DNA of 64,000 nucleotides from Pseudomonas gregormendelii (GCF_017114825.1 NZ_JADEVO010000005.1:62001-126000); one strand, 5' to 3'. Counted from the first letter of the stretch, positions 1 through 11,142 are shown. Numbers and translations: made by a program. The notes: generated by a model not told the origin, from the letters alone.

Positions 1-840
1 AACCGGGCGCTGATGGTGCAATGCGCGGAAGATCAGTATGCGATCCCGCTCAACACCATCGACGGCATCGTTCGTGTCTTGCCCAATGAACTTGAAGGCC
101 ACTATCGCCTGGATCCGCCAACCTACAAATATGCCGGGCAGCACTATGAGTTGTGTTACCTCGGCGAACTGCTGAAAACCAGCAGCCGCCCGAAGCTGCT
201 GGGACAAAACCTGCCGCTGCCGGTGTTGCTGGTGCAGTGCAACGAACGCCACATCGCCGTGCAAGTCGACGCCATGGCCGGCACTCGCGAGATCGTGGTC
301 AAGAGCCTCGGCCCGCAGTTCGCTGCCGTGCAAGGTTTGTCCGGAGCAACGATCCTGGGGGATGGCCGGGTGGTGCTCATTCTTGACCTGTTGGCGCCGA
401 TCCGCGCCATGCAGACCCGCTTGCCGCGTCAGGCCCTGATGCAAGACGCCGAGCCAGAGTCGCACAAACCCCTGCTGGTGCTGGTGGTTGATGATTCGGT
501 CACGGTGCGCAAGGTCACCAGTCGTTTGCTGGAACGTCACGGCATGAACGTACTGACCGCCAAGGATGGAGTCGACGCGATGTTGCTGCTGGAAGAGCAC
601 CTGCCCGACCTGATGCTGCTGGACATCGAAATGCCGCGCATGGATGGCTTCGAAGTGGCCACCCAAGTGCGCGCGGACGAGCGTACGCAGCATCTGCCGA
701 TCATCATGATCACCTCGCGCACCGGACAGAAACACCGCGACCGCGCCATGGCCATTGGCGTCAACGATTACCTTGGCAAGCCGTATCAGGAATCGGTATT
801 GCTCGAAAGCATCGCCTTCTGGAGCAAACCCCATGCTTGA
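1..840 (+). CDS. CheA-type hybrid chemotaxis kinase, C-terminal part (ChpA-like)
   Basis: Partial gene: the reading frame is open from base 1, so the start lies upstream. The visible 279 residues are a CheW-like regulatory domain (about residues 1-140) followed by a receiver domain. The receiver has the acidic pair near residues 164-165, the phospho-acceptor Asp near 208 in LMLLDIEMP and the conserved Lys near 260 in GKPY. CheW domain plus terminal receiver is the end of hybrid CheA kinases such as ChpA of the Pil-Chp system, which controls type IV pili and cAMP in pseudomonads. The next gene, a CheW-like protein overlapping by 8 bases, fits that cluster. The kinase core is not visible, so the ChpA name is inference. 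Confidence 0.85.
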   Translation, partial: NRALMVQCAEDQYAIPLNTIDGIVRVLPNELEGHYRLDPPTYKYAGQHYELCYLGELLKTSSRPKLLGQNLPLPVLLVQCNERHIAVQVDAMAGTREIVVKSLGPQFAAVQGLSGATILGDGRVVLILDLLAPIRAMQTRLPRQALMQDAEPESHKPLLVLVVDDSVTVRKVTSRLLERHGMNVLTAKDGVDAMLLLEEHLPDLMLLDIEMPRMDGFEVATQVRADERTQHLPIIMITSRTGQKHRDRAMAIGVNDYLGKPYQESVLLESIAFWSKPHA

Positions 841-1288
841 ACACCGCACCAGCAACCTCACCGGGCTGCTGTTGCCCCTGGCCGATCGCCACCTGATTCT
901 GCCCAATGTGGCGGTCGCCGAACTGATCGACTACCAGCCGGGCACGTTCGACCTGGATACGCCGCCCTGGTACCTGGGGCGGGTAGGGTGGCGGGACCGG
1001 CAGATTCCAATGCTCAGTTTCGAGTCGGCCTGTGGTCAGAAAATCGTCATGGGCGAGCGGGTGCGGATCGTGATCCTCAATGCCCTGGGTGGGCGCCCGG
1101 AGTTGAAGTTCATCGCACTGTTGGTGCAGGGCATTCCACGGTCCTGCAAGCTCGACAGCCAGTTGAGCTATGTCGATGTGCCCTTGTGCGCGCTGGAGCA
1201 AGCCGCGGTGCAAGTGGGCGATCAAGTGGCCAGGGTCCCTGACTTGCTGGCGCTGGAAGGTTTGCTGGTGGAGGCGGGGCTGGTCTGA
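833..1288 (+). CDS. CheW-like coupling protein (ChpC-like)
   Basis: A 151-residue single CheW-type domain, starting MLEHRTSNL. I chose the ATG at 833, which overlaps the end of the hybrid kinase gene by 8 bases and suggests translational coupling; the frame runs further upstream but only inside the kinase gene. CheW proteins link chemoreceptors to the CheA kinase in the cytoplasm. In Pseudomonas Pil-Chp clusters the last gene is chpC, encoding a second CheW homologue, which matches the position here. The sequence is fairly divergent from housekeeping CheW. Confidence 0.8.
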   Translation: MLEHRTSNLTGLLLPLADRHLILPNVAVAELIDYQPGTFDLDTPPWYLGRVGWRDRQIPMLSFESACGQKIVMGERVRIVILNALGGRPELKFIALLVQGIPRSCKLDSQLSYVDVPLCALEQAAVQVGDQVARVPDLLALEGLLVEAGLV

Positions 1289-1465
1289 CGGGGCCTGGAA
1301 GCATTGTGGGAAGGCTCCTGGATGTCGCCGAACGCTCCTGCAACGATGTGTAGTGATGCCGCCAGCGGATTTTTAATGCGAATGATGCGGTCTGAAGCGT
1401 TGCGTTTTCAGGCTTCAAGCCGGAGCCTTGCGCACTGTCGTAATGGGTTTTGAGGTAGGCAATAC

Positions 1466-2083
1466 ATGTATCACGGGGAAAAACTCAACGCCTGGACGCA
1501 TCTGGTGGGGGCGGTGGCGGCCTTTGTCGGCGTGGTATGGATGCTGGTGATTGCCAGCATGGACGGCAGTCCGTGGAAAATTGTCAGTGTGGCGATCTAT
1601 GGTTTCACCTTGCTGGTGCTGTACAGCGCCTCGACCGTTTACCACAGCGTGCGGGGACGCAAGAAAGCGATTATGCAGAAGGTCGATCACTTTTCGATCT
1701 ATCTGTTGATCGCCGGCAGCTACACGCCGTTTTGCCTGGTCACGCTGCGCGGTCCCTGGGGCTGGACCTTGTTCGGGATCGTCTGGGGGTTGGCGCTGAT
1801 TGGCATCCTGCAGGAGATCAAACCGCGGTCGGAAGCGCGGGTGCTGTCTATCGTGATTTACGCGGTGATGGGCTGGATCGTGCTGGTGGCGGTCAAGCCA
1901 TTGTTAGCCGCGCTGGGTTCGACAGGGTTTGCCTGGCTGGCATCGGGCGGGGTGTTGTACACCGTGGGGATCGTCTTTTTTGCGCTGGACCACCGGCTGC
2001 GGCATGCGCATGGGATCTGGCATTTGTTTGTGATCGCGGGAAGCTTGCTGCACTTTGTGGCGATTTTCTTTTACGTGCTTTGA
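1466..2083 (+). CDS. Hemolysin III family (PAQR-like) membrane protein
   Basis: 205 residues with about seven hydrophobic segments. Family landmarks are visible: YHS with His60, the DH pair at 74-75 ahead of SIYLLIAGSYTPF, and two C-terminal His (about 186 and 196). These form the metal site typical of the hemolysin III/YqfA/PAQR superfamily of inner-membrane proteins. Bacterial members are named after a Bacillus haemolysin, but enteric YqfA-type proteins are linked to membrane homeostasis, so haemolysis is not implied. It stands alone between the chemotaxis genes and convergent rsmE. Confidence 0.88.
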   Translation: MYHGEKLNAWTHLVGAVAAFVGVVWMLVIASMDGSPWKIVSVAIYGFTLLVLYSASTVYHSVRGRKKAIMQKVDHFSIYLLIAGSYTPFCLVTLRGPWGWTLFGIVWGLALIGILQEIKPRSEARVLSIVIYAVMGWIVLVAVKPLLAALGSTGFAWLASGGVLYTVGIVFFALDHRLRHAHGIWHLFVIAGSLLHFVAIFFYVL

Positions 2084-2131
2084 ACAACGGATCAACAGAT
2101 CTCAGAAGCTTCTACAGGGAAATATGATCCC

Positions 2132-2181
2132 CTGTGGGAGCTGCCGCAGGCTGCGATCTTTTGATCTTTTGATCTTTTGAT
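2132..2181. repeat. Single class B REP with GATCTTTT microsatellite tail
   Basis: One copy of the GGAGCTGCCGCAGGCTGCGATC palindromic family found several times in the window. It is followed by three tandem GATCTTTT octamers that run up to the stop codon of rsmE at 2182-2184. Confidence 0.8.
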
Positions 2182-2901
2182 CTAGAAATCCCCCCAAAGC
2201 TGCTGAGCCACCGCCAGCGCCACAACCGGCGCCGTCTCAGTCCGCAACACTCGCGGGCCAAGCCGTGCCGCGTGAAAGCCTGCGCCCTTGGCCTGATCAA
2301 CCTCGGCATCCGACAGCCCGCCTTCTGGCCCGATCAGAAACGCCAGCGTGGCGGGCTTGGCGTGACTCAGCAACGGCTCGGCCACCGGATGCAGCACCAG
2401 CTTCAGCTGCGCTTCAGTCTGCTTGAGCCAATCAGCCAATAACTGCGGCGGATGAATCACCGGGACCCTCGACCGTCCGCATTGCTCACAGGCACTGATT
2501 GCCACCTGGCGCCAGTGCATCAGGCGTTTGTCGGCACGTTCGTCCTTGAGGCGCACTTCACAACGGTCGCTGAAGATCGGGGTGATCTCGCTCACGCCCA
2601 GTTCAGTGGCTTTCTGGATCGCCCAGTCCATACGCTCGCCACGGGACAAACCCTGGCCGAGGTGGATCTGCAAGGGGGATTCGACCTGCCCGGCGAAACT
2701 CTCATCGATCTGCACCACCACGCGCTTCTTGCCGACCTCTACCAGCCGGGCGCGGAACTCTTGTCCCGAGCCGTCGAACAGCTGCAACGCATCACCTTCG
2801 GCCATGCGCAGCACGCGGCTGATGTAGTGCGCCTGGGCCTCGGGTAGCTCGTGCTCACCGGTGCTCAGGGGGGCGTCGATAAAGAAGCGGGACAGTCTCA
2901 T
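2182..2901 (-). CDS. rsmE: 16S rRNA (uracil(1498)-N(3))-methyltransferase RsmE
   Basis: 239 residues, the usual RsmE length. The enzyme uses SAM to methylate N3 of U1498 in 16S rRNA. An N-terminal PUA-like part is followed by a SPOUT knot with FLIGPEGGLSD and, at the C-terminus, LGPRVLRTETAPVVALA, which forms the SAM-binding trefoil knot. I chose the ATG at 2901 (MRLSRFF), the standard N-terminus; the longer open frame to 2982 adds low-quality sequence from the REP region. The gene follows bioA on the same strand, separated by a REPIN. Confidence 0.95.
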   Translation of the reverse strand: MRLSRFFIDAPLSTGEHELPEAQAHYISRVLRMAEGDALQLFDGSGQEFRARLVEVGKKRVVVQIDESFAGQVESPLQIHLGQGLSRGERMDWAIQKATELGVSEITPIFSDRCEVRLKDERADKRLMHWRQVAISACEQCGRSRVPVIHPPQLLADWLKQTEAQLKLVLHPVAEPLLSHAKPATLAFLIGPEGGLSDAEVDQAKGAGFHAARLGPRVLRTETAPVVALAVAQQLWGDF

Positions 2902-2945
2902 GCGGGTTCTCTGGAAAGGGAGTGAATCATAAAAGGTGGTGCCTT

Positions 2946-3036
2946 CTGTGGGAGCGAGCCTGCTCGCGATTCGGTCTCGCATTCGCGATGAGTGCTGGCT
3001 GACCGATTGCTATCGCGAGCAGGCTCGCTCCCACAG
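2946..3036. repeat. REPIN, class A, GCGAGC stem, inward pair
   Basis: Two inverted copies of TGTGGGAGCGAGCCTGCTCGCGAT separated by about 45 bases, between bioA and rsmE. The whole unit can fold into one long hairpin. Confidence 0.9.
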
Positions 3037-3056
3037 TGCTTTCATTTTCGGGCCAA

Positions 3057-4463
<1,407 letters not shown>

Positions 4464-4685
4464 ATTCAGTCTCCTCGAGGCAGTCCGTGACAAACGCGGA
4501 CCTGCAATCGCGCAAGCCTATGCAATGACTGGCCCTGGAACAACCCATTGGGTCAATTGAGCTACATTGGATGGGGCGATAGACGTCGCTGGCGGCCATT
4601 TGATGGCTGACGTATTCTTCGCCATTCCTTGAGTCGTCTGACTCGCAAAACTGATTTTTCCTCGTGTATTTCCGGAGTTCGCTGA

Positions 4686-6437
4686 ATGTCTGCTGGTTGG
4701 CTGCGCGCCTGTGCGCTGGTGATGTTGGGCCTGTTCAGCGTATCTGCGCTGGCCAAGGATAAAACAGCGATCGTGATCGGCGGCGGGCTGTCCGGCCTGA
4801 CGGCGGCTTACGAGCTGCAGAACAAAGGCTGGCAGGTCACCCTGCTGGAAGCCAAGCCGAGCCTGGGAGGTCGCTCCGGCATGGCCACCAGTGAGTGGAT
4901 CGGCAACGACAAGACCCAGCCGGTGCTGAACAAGTACGTATCGACGTTCAAGCTTGGCACCACGCCGGCTCCGGAGTTCGTGCGCACCCCGAGCTACCTG
5001 ATCGATGGCGTGTATTACAGCGCTGCCGACCTGGCGATCAAGGACCCGACGACTGCCGAAGCGCTCAAACGCTACGAGAAGACCGTTGACGACCTGGCCC
5101 GCTCGATCGAAGACCCGCAGAACCCGGCAGCGAACAACACGCTGCACGCCCTCGACCAGATCAACGTCTCCAACTGGCTCGACCGCCTGACACTGCCTGC
5201 CACGGCCCGTCAGCTGATCAACCAGCAGATTCGTACCCGCTACGACGAACCGTCGCGCCTGTCACTGCTGTACTTCGCGCAGCAGAGCCGCGTTTACCTG
5301 GGCGTTTCCGACCGTGACTTGCGCGCGTCGCGCCTGATCGGTGGCAGCCCGGTGCTGGCACAGGCATTCGTCAAGCAACTGAAGACCATCAAGACCAGCT
5401 CGCCGGTGTCGGCGATCGTCCAGGACAAGGATGGCGTGACCGTCAAGGTCGGCAGCGTTGGCTATCAGGCTGACTACGTCGTGGTGGCTGTGCCATTGCG
5501 CGCACTGAACAAGATCCAGTTGACCCCCGCACTGGATGCCCAGCACCTGGGCGCGATCAAGGGCACCAACTACGGCTGGCGCGACCAGATCATGTTGAAG
5601 TTCAAGACGCCTGTGTGGGAAAGCAAGGCGCGCATGTCCGGCGAGATCTACAGCAACACTGGCCTTGGCATGTTGTGGGTCGAGCCGGCGCTGAAGGGCG
5701 GCGCCAATGTGGTGATCAACCTGTCCGGCGACAACGCCCGCGTGATGCAGGCCTTCGGCGACAAGCAGATGGCCGATCAGGTGCTGATTCGCCTGCACGC
5801 TTTTTACCCCCAGGCCCGCGGCTCGTTCACCGGCTATGAAATCCGCCGCTACAGCACCGACCCTTCCATGGGTGGCGCTTACCTGGCCTTTGGTCCTGGC
5901 CAGATCAGCAAATACTGGCGCCTGTGGGAGCGCCCGCTGCAGCGTGTAGCTTTCGCTGGCGAACACACCGACACCTTGTACCCGGGCACGCTGGAAGGCG
6001 CATTGCGCACCGGTCAGCGAGCGGCCGGCCAGGTTGAAGACCTGGCGGCAGGCAAGTCGTTTGAGCCAGCGAAGGTTGTACCAGTGGCGGCTGCTGCGGC
6101 GGCAGGCGCGGTTGCGGCGAAGAAGGGCAACTTCTTCACCAACCTGTTTGGTGGTTCGGATGATGAGAAGAAGCCGGAACCTGTAAAGGCGCCAGCCCCC
6201 GTCGCTCCTGTTGCCCCAACCCCGGCGCCGGTACCAGCGCCTGCGCCTGCTCCGGTTGAAGCGCCGAAGCCTGCGGCACCGGTGAAAGCCGAGCCGGTTA
6301 AAAAGGCCCCGGCGAAGAAGCCGGCAGCCAAGGCCGAGACAAAAAAGGCGCCGGCCAAAGCCCCGGCAAAAAAGGCTGAACCGGCCAGGAAGCCTGCGGC
6401 TAAACCGGCAGCAACCACTGAGACCAAGGCTCAGTAA
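4686..6437 (+). CDS. Exported FAD-dependent amine oxidase with Lys/Ala/Pro-rich tail
   Basis: 583 residues. A Sec-type signal peptide (cut near ALA-KD, residue 23) leads directly into the dinucleotide motif IGGGLSGLTAAYEL and GGRSG of the flavin amine oxidase/monoamine oxidase family. AFAGEHTD...GTLEGALRTG closes the FAD fold near residue 440. From about residue 455 the protein changes to a low-complexity tail of roughly 125 residues: first alanine/proline-rich, then lysine-alanine-proline repeats such as PAKKPAAKA that resemble AlgP or histone H1 C-termini. The substrate is unknown. An intrinsic terminator follows at 6458-6484. The enzyme class is clear; the role of the basic tail is not. 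Confidence 0.85.
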   Translation: MSAGWLRACALVMLGLFSVSALAKDKTAIVIGGGLSGLTAAYELQNKGWQVTLLEAKPSLGGRSGMATSEWIGNDKTQPVLNKYVSTFKLGTTPAPEFVRTPSYLIDGVYYSAADLAIKDPTTAEALKRYEKTVDDLARSIEDPQNPAANNTLHALDQINVSNWLDRLTLPATARQLINQQIRTRYDEPSRLSLLYFAQQSRVYLGVSDRDLRASRLIGGSPVLAQAFVKQLKTIKTSSPVSAIVQDKDGVTVKVGSVGYQADYVVVAVPLRALNKIQLTPALDAQHLGAIKGTNYGWRDQIMLKFKTPVWESKARMSGEIYSNTGLGMLWVEPALKGGANVVINLSGDNARVMQAFGDKQMADQVLIRLHAFYPQARGSFTGYEIRRYSTDPSMGGAYLAFGPGQISKYWRLWERPLQRVAFAGEHTDTLYPGTLEGALRTGQRAAGQVEDLAAGKSFEPAKVVPVAAAAAAGAVAAKKGNFFTNLFGGSDDEKKPEPVKAPAPVAPVAPTPAPVPAPAPAPVEAPKPAAPVKAEPVKKAPAKKPAAKAETKKAPAKAPAKKAEPARKPAAKPAATTETKAQ

Positions 6438-6457
6438 AATTTGCTGTTGAACAGAAG

Positions 6458-6484
6458 CGCGGCTCAATGGCCGCGTTTTTTTTT
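6458..6484 (+). terminator. Intrinsic terminator after amine oxidase gene
   Basis: CGCGGC and GCCGCG form a six-pair GC stem around a six-base loop, followed by nine T. It lies 20 bases after the amine oxidase stop codon. Confidence 0.88.
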
Positions 6485-6500
6485 GCCCGCACTATCGCCG

Positions 6501-6587
6501 TCGCGGGCAAGCCCGATCCCACAGGGTTTTGTGTCGTACGTGATTTCTCGGTTTACGCATCTCCTGTGGGAGCGGGCTTGCCCGCGA
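6501..6587. repeat. REP pair, class A, GCGGGC stem, outward arrangement
   Basis: TCGCGGGCAAGCCCGATCCC is followed after about 40 bases by its inverted partner CTGTGGGAGCGGGCTTGCCC. The arms are arranged opposite to those of the classic inward REPINs. Confidence 0.88.
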
Positions 6588-6780
6588 AAGCGTCTTCACG
6601 ATTACCACTTAATTTCCGGTCCGCCACTAACATCCCGCCACGCTTTGGACTTTAATCTTTCCTTAACTCATCCGTCTCACACTCTTGATCGTATTTCTCG
6701 ATATTTCAAAGCAAAATTTTCCGCTTTAATTCGATAGATAAGTCGATAGTCTTGGTCGCAGTTCTCACAGGATTTGGGCA

Positions 6781-7332
6781 ATGCAGCTACGTAACTCTTC
6801 TTCGCGCTACGGTTGGATCAGCGTCTTCTTGCACTGGAGTGTGGCACTGGCAGTCTTTGGATTGTTTGCGCTGGGCTTGTGGATGATCGACCTGGACTAC
6901 TACAGCACCTGGCGCAAAGACGCGCCGGAGCTGCACAAGAGCATTGGCCTGGTGCTGTTCGCCGTGATGTTGCTGCGGGTGCTTTGGCGTTTCGTCAGCC
7001 CACCGCCGCCTACCCTGGAAAGCTACAGCCGCATGACGCGCCTTGGCGCCAAGTTTGGCCACTCGTTCCTGTACCTTGGTTTGTTCGCTGTGATGATTGC
7101 CGGTTACCTGATTTCCACCGCAGACGGTGTCGGGATTCCGGTGTTTGGCTTGTTTGAAGTGCCTGCACTGGTCTCCGGGCTACCGGACCAGGCAGATACC
7201 GCCGGTTTGATTCATTTCTACCTGGCATGGGCGCTGGTCATTTTTTCCGGCCTTCATGCGTTGGCAGCATTGAAGCACCACTTTATCGATCGTGATGCGA
7301 CCCTTAAGCGAATGCTCGGCCGCAAAGCCTGA
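6781..7332 (+). CDS. Cytochrome b561 family protein
   Basis: 183 residues with four hydrophobic segments. Candidate haem-ligand His residues are His18 in the first segment, His52 in ELHKSIG, and His in LIHFYLAW and [11 protein letters not shown]. This is the di-haem cytochrome b561/CybB family of inner-membrane electron carriers, thought to pass electrons between quinones and periplasmic partners. The YceI gene begins 32 bases downstream, a pairing common in pseudomonads, so the two are probably cotranscribed. Confidence 0.9.
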   Translation: MQLRNSSSRYGWISVFLHWSVALAVFGLFALGLWMIDLDYYSTWRKDAPELHKSIGLVLFAVMLLRVLWRFVSPPPPTLESYSRMTRLGAKFGHSFLYLGLFAVMIAGYLISTADGVGIPVFGLFEVPALVSGLPDQADTAGLIHFYLAWALVIFSGLHALAALKHHFIDRDATLKRMLGRKA

Positions 7333-7364
7333 TGTTCAACCTCGACTCCAAAGGAATAGAAAGC

Positions 7365-7958
7365 ATGTTGAAAAAGACTCTCGCCGCTCTGGCAATCGGT
7401 TCCGCGCTGCTGTCCGCCAACGTAATGGCGGCCGACTACACCGTGGACAAGGAAGGCCAGCACGCCTTCGTCGACTTCAAGATCAGCCACCTGGGCTATA
7501 GCTTCATCACAGGTACCTTCAAGGACATCGACGGCAAGTTCAGCTTCGATGCGGCCAAGCCTGAAGACAGCAAGATCGAGTTCAATGTAAACACCGCCAG
7601 CGTATTCACCAACCACGCTGAACGTGACAAGCACATCGCCAGCGCCGACTTCCTGAACGCCAGCAAATTCGGCAAGGCGACCTTTGTTTCCACCAGCGTC
7701 AAATCCACCGGCAAAAACGCTGCTGGTCAGGAAACTGCTGATGTCGCGGGCGACCTGACTCTGGCTGGCGTGACCAAGCCAATCGTGGTCAAGGCCACTT
7801 TCCTGGGTGAAGGCAAGGACCCATGGGGCGGCTACCGTGCCGGCTTCGAAGGCACCACCAGCATCAAGCGTTCCGATTTCGGCAAGCAGAAAGACCTGGG
7901 TCCGAAGTCCGATGCAGTCGAGCTGTACATTTCGTTTGAAGGTGTGAAAGCGAAATAA
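7365..7958 (+). CDS. Periplasmic YceI family protein
   Basis: 197 residues. A clean signal peptide ([16 protein letters not shown]...VMA, cut before ADY) precedes the YceI lipocalin-like barrel, recognisable from [31 protein letters not shown] and [16 protein letters not shown]. YceI proteins bind polyisoprenoid lipids in the periplasm. I chose the ATG at 7365, which has AAGGAA ten bases upstream; an upstream in-frame ATG at 7332 would spoil the signal peptide. It follows cytochrome b561 and ends in an intrinsic terminator. Confidence 0.94.
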   Translation: MLKKTLAALAIGSALLSANVMAADYTVDKEGQHAFVDFKISHLGYSFITGTFKDIDGKFSFDAAKPEDSKIEFNVNTASVFTNHAERDKHIASADFLNASKFGKATFVSTSVKSTGKNAAGQETADVAGDLTLAGVTKPIVVKATFLGEGKDPWGGYRAGFEGTTSIKRSDFGKQKDLGPKSDAVELYISFEGVKAK

Positions 7959-7980
7959 CATTCGCCGCTGACACAAAGAA

Positions 7981-8011
7981 CGCCCCCGATCTCGCGATCC
8001 GGGGCGTTTTT
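7981..8011 (+). terminator. Intrinsic terminator after YceI gene
   Basis: CGCCCC...GGGGCG stem with the inner pair GATC...GATC and a TCGC loop, followed by five T. It is nearly the same sequence as the terminator at 8155-8193. Confidence 0.88.
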
Positions 8012-8049
8012 ATTGCCTGGCGCAATCTACGCAGGTGGTGAAATCCAGT

Positions 8050-8140
8050 GTGGGAGCGGGCTTGCCCGCGATGGCAGCGTGTCAGTCAATATCAATGTCT
8101 GCAGGACTGACGCCATCGCGGGCAAGCCCGCTCCCACAGG
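8050..8140. repeat. REPIN, class A, GCGGGC stem, inward pair
   Basis: TGTGGGAGCGGGCTTGCCCG and its inverted copy about 45 bases apart, placed exactly between two near-identical terminator hairpins. Confidence 0.92.
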
Positions 8141-8154
8141 GTTTGCTTTAGCCA

Positions 8155-8193
8155 GAAAAAATGCCCCGAATCTCGCGATCCGGGGCATTTTTT
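8155..8193. terminator. Bidirectional terminator between YceI and rhlE
   Basis: ATGCCCCG...CCGGGGCAT stem flanked by six A on the left and six T on the right, so it can terminate transcription in both directions. On the minus strand it ends rhlE. Confidence 0.88.
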
Positions 8194-8207
8194 ATTGCAG
8201 CGTTAAC

Positions 8208-10103
8208 TCAGCGATTACGAGTCAGCAGCGCTGGTTTTTCGCCGCGAGGACGGCCTGGCAATTGATCAAGCTGTTCAGGTGTCGGGAAACGATCGGTTTT
8301 CGACTCCTTGTGAATGATCTTCGGTGCCGGGCCGCGCGGGTTCTGCACCGCTGGTTCCGAGCGAGGCTGATCGTCACGCGCCGGACGGCGATTGCGACCT
8401 TCTTCGCGACGGGCTTGACCGTCACGTGGAGCACCGCTGCGTGGGCCACTGCGCTTGGCCGGCGGAGTGCCAGTGGTGGCGCCGTCGCTGCTGCGCGGAC
8501 CGCTCTGGCGACCCTGTGGCTTACCGCCGTTGCGCGGTGCACCGGCACCGGCACCGGCACCTGCGCCGGCTGCCGCACCCGGTGCCGGAGCACCTGGACG
8601 ACGGCCACGGCCCTGAGCCGGCTTGGCTTGCGGCACGTAGTCGACGCGATTACCGAAGTTATCGATGTCGTCGTCCAGGAACTCGTCCGGTGCGCGATCA
8701 GCGGAAGCACGAGGTGCCGGGCGCTGTTGCTCGCGAGCTGGCGTGCCTTCACGTGGCTTGTGCTCACGGGCCGGGCGATCGCCACGGCCAGTGGTTGCAG
8801 GTTTTTCCTTGCCGCCCTTGTCCTTGCCCTTGTCTTTACGACCGCCGCCACCGCCACCGCCGCCGTTTGGACCGTCGCCGCGCGGGCCACGTGGGTTGCG
8901 CGGGTTACGCACATCCGGACGCTCGCGCACTTCAGGCTTCTCGGCCTCTACAGCGCTGGAGTCGAAGCCCATCAGGTCGCCGTCGGCGATTTTCTGCTTG
9001 GTCATGCGCTCGATGCTTTTGAGCAGCTTTTCTTCGTCCGGAGCCACCAGCGAAATGGCCTCGCCCGAACGACCGGCACGGCCAGTACGGCCGATACGGT
9101 GAACGTAATCTTCGTCGACGTTCGGCAATTCGAAGTTGACCACGTGTGGCAACTGGTCGATGTCGAGGCCGCGAGCCGCGATGTCGGTGGCAACCAGGAT
9201 GCGCACTTCACCGGCCTTGAAATCGGCCAGGGCTTTGGTGCGGGCGTTCTGGCTCTTGTTGCCGTGGATGGCGACGGCGCTGAGGCCGTGCTTGTCCAGG
9301 TACTCGGCCAGGCGGTTGGCGCCGTGCTTGGTGCGGGTGAAGACCAGGACCTGTTCCCAGGCGCCTGCGGTGATCAGGTGCGCCAGCAGCGAACGCTTGT
9401 GGTTGGCTGGCAGACGGAACACGCGTTGCTCGATGCGCTCGACCGTGGTGTTCGGCGGAGTGACTTCGATGCGTTCCGGGTTGTGCAGCAGCTTGCCGGC
9501 GAGATCGGTGATGTCCTTGGAGAAGGTCGCCGAGAACAGCAGGTTCTGACGTTTGCTTGGCAAGCGAGCCAGCACCTTCTTCACGTCATGCACAAAGCCC
9601 ATGTCGAGCATGCGGTCTGCTTCGTCCAGCACGAGGATTTCCACGTGGGACAAATCGACGCTGCCTTGGCCGGCGAGGTCGAGCAGGCGGCCAGGGCAGG
9701 CCACCAGCACATCAACGCCACGGGACATGGCCTGAACCTGTGGGTTCATGCCGACGCCGCCGAAAATGCAGGCGCTGACAAACTTCAGGTCACGGGCATA
9801 GACCTTGAAGCTCTCATGGACCTGGGCCGCGAGTTCACGGGTAGGGGTCAGGACCAGTACGCGCGGTTGGCGCGGGCCGTGACGCTGGGATTTGTCCGGG
9901 TGACCGTTAGGGAACAACCGCTCCAGAATCGGAAGGGCGAAGCCACCGGTTTTACCAGTACCTGTCTGTGCCGCAACCATGAGGTCGCGACCTTGCAACA
10001 CGGCGGGAATGGCCCGCTGTTGCACCGGAGTAGGCTCGGTATAGCCCGCCGCCTCGATGGCGCGGACTAAAGCCTCGGAGAGACCGAGGGAAGCAAAGGA
10101 CAT
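8208..10103 (-). CDS. rhlE: DEAD-box ATP-dependent RNA helicase RhlE-type
   Basis: 631 residues. Helicase motifs appear in order: Q motif ([14 protein letters not shown]), [26 protein letters not shown] and [10 protein letters not shown]. The core ends near residue 390, followed by about 240 residues rich in Arg, Gly and Pro with [21 protein letters not shown] stretches, a disordered RNA-binding tail. Enzymes of this type remodel RNA and ribosome precursors, often under cold stress. I chose the ATG at 10103 ([13 protein letters not shown]); an open frame extends to 10355 but has no helicase sequence. The long tail fits the RhlE subfamily in pseudomonads; the exact paralogue is less certain. 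Confidence 0.92.
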   Translation of the reverse strand: MSFASLGLSEALVRAIEAAGYTEPTPVQQRAIPAVLQGRDLMVAAQTGTGKTGGFALPILERLFPNGHPDKSQRHGPRQPRVLVLTPTRELAAQVHESFKVYARDLKFVSACIFGGVGMNPQVQAMSRGVDVLVACPGRLLDLAGQGSVDLSHVEILVLDEADRMLDMGFVHDVKKVLARLPSKRQNLLFSATFSKDITDLAGKLLHNPERIEVTPPNTTVERIEQRVFRLPANHKRSLLAHLITAGAWEQVLVFTRTKHGANRLAEYLDKHGLSAVAIHGNKSQNARTKALADFKAGEVRILVATDIAARGLDIDQLPHVVNFELPNVDEDYVHRIGRTGRAGRSGEAISLVAPDEEKLLKSIERMTKQKIADGDLMGFDSSAVEAEKPEVRERPDVRNPRNPRGPRGDGPNGGGGGGGGRKDKGKDKGGKEKPATTGRGDRPAREHKPREGTPAREQQRPAPRASADRAPDEFLDDDIDNFGNRVDYVPQAKPAQGRGRRPGAPAPGAAAGAGAGAGAGAPRNGGKPQGRQSGPRSSDGATTGTPPAKRSGPRSGAPRDGQARREEGRNRRPARDDQPRSEPAVQNPRGPAPKIIHKESKTDRFPTPEQLDQLPGRPRGEKPALLTRNR

Positions 10104-10326
10104 GAGTAATCCTGTTTTAGTTAGGGCTTGGCCCAATGGGAGTCTTGCCTGGCGCGAATGGCGTTTAAGAAGAACGCAATCCCGTCCGGTCCTGCTGGGT
10201 CTGAAAAGCTCGTCTGGAGCGCTCGCGCGGGCTGAAAAGCTGCGCTGTAGCGGGGTCGAGATGCCTTGAACAAGTCCGAGCGTCCGGGCGTGAGCCTGGC
10301 GGGAAGGCCGGAGTATAACAGAGCAA

Positions 10327-11142
10327 TCACTGCGCGCCGCTTTCCTGCTGCTCAACGGTTTTGCCGCGTACGGTAGTCAGGCCGTTTGCGGGTACTTCGA
10401 CGGCAGGTCCCGCGCCATATCGGGCACTCAGCTCGGCATAGGCAGGCTCGCGCTTAAAGCGCTTGAGCTCGGCGCCGAACCGCTGCACCAGCAAGTCCAT
10501 GCCGCCACTGCGACGCACCGCGAGGAATTGGCTTTGTTCACTGATGATAAGCGGATTTTCAGTGATCTTGTCGCGAATGCCCAATTCATCCAGGAGGTGC
10601 TGGCCCACTCGGCGGTCGGTGATCAACAGGTCGACGCGCCCGCGCAGCAGTTTCCCGAAGTTTGCTTCATGACTGGGTGCGGGCTCCCTGGTAAACAGCG
10701 TCGATTGGCTGAAGTCGGTGCTGTACAGGTAGCCCGGCGAGGTGCCGATGGTCAGGCCGCGCAGGGCGTTCAGGGAGGTGAACGGGTGCGGGCGGTCGTT
10801 GGCGTAGAACATCACGAACTGTACTTGCGACAGGGGTTCGCTGGGGTAAAGCAGGGTGGCGTCGCGTTCGTCGCTGTGAAAAATGTCCAGCGCACCATCG
10901 GCCTGGCCTTGTTCGAGCATCGACAGGCAGCGCTTCCAGGGCAGGAACTGCCACTGCACTTCAATGCCCAGGCGCTTGAAGACGATGGCGGTGGTTTCAT
11001 AGTCCAGCCCCAGCGCCTTGCCGTTCTCTTCATAGACGTAAGGTGCCCAGGGCTCGGTGACAATGCGCAGTTTCTCGCCCCGGGCTGTAAAGCTCAGGCA
11101 CGTGAATAAAATCACCGTCAGTAACTGTGAGATCAAAGGCAT
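10327..11142 (-). CDS. Periplasmic amino-acid-type solute-binding protein (SBP family 3)
   Basis: 271 residues with a signal peptide (about 22 residues, ending [10 protein letters not shown]). The body is a bacterial extracellular solute-binding family 3 fold: [24 protein letters not shown] at the ligand lobe and [14 protein letters not shown] in the second lobe. No permease or ATPase gene is adjacent, so it is an orphan binding protein; such proteins may serve a distant transporter or act as sensors. The ligand cannot be read from sequence. A related orphan lies at 37712-38449. Confidence 0.85.
   Translation of the reverse strand: MPLISQLLTVILFTCLSFTARGEKLRIVTEPWAPYVYEENGKALGLDYETTAIVFKRLGIEVQWQFLPWKRCLSMLEQGQADGALDIFHSDERDATLLYPSEPLSQVQFVMFYANDRPHPFTSLNALRGLTIGTSPGYLYSTDFSQSTLFTREPAPSHEANFGKLLRGRVDLLITDRRVGQHLLDELGIRDKITENPLIISEQSQFLAVRRSGGMDLLVQRFGAELKRFKREPAYAELSARYGAGPAVEVPANGLTTVRGKTVEQQESGAQ

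Larger units (their letters stand above)
6438..6780. other. Intergenic region with terminator and outward REP pair
   Basis: The 343-base gap between the amine oxidase and cytochrome b561 genes holds an intrinsic terminator and a REP pair, each listed separately. The remaining AT-rich 190 bases before the b561 start probably carry its promoter. I see no convincing gene. Confidence 0.6.

Noticed and set aside
8013..10070. 685-residue open frame antisense to rhlE
   Set aside because: Repetitive, low-complexity translation opposite a well-conserved helicase; a GC-rich shadow frame.
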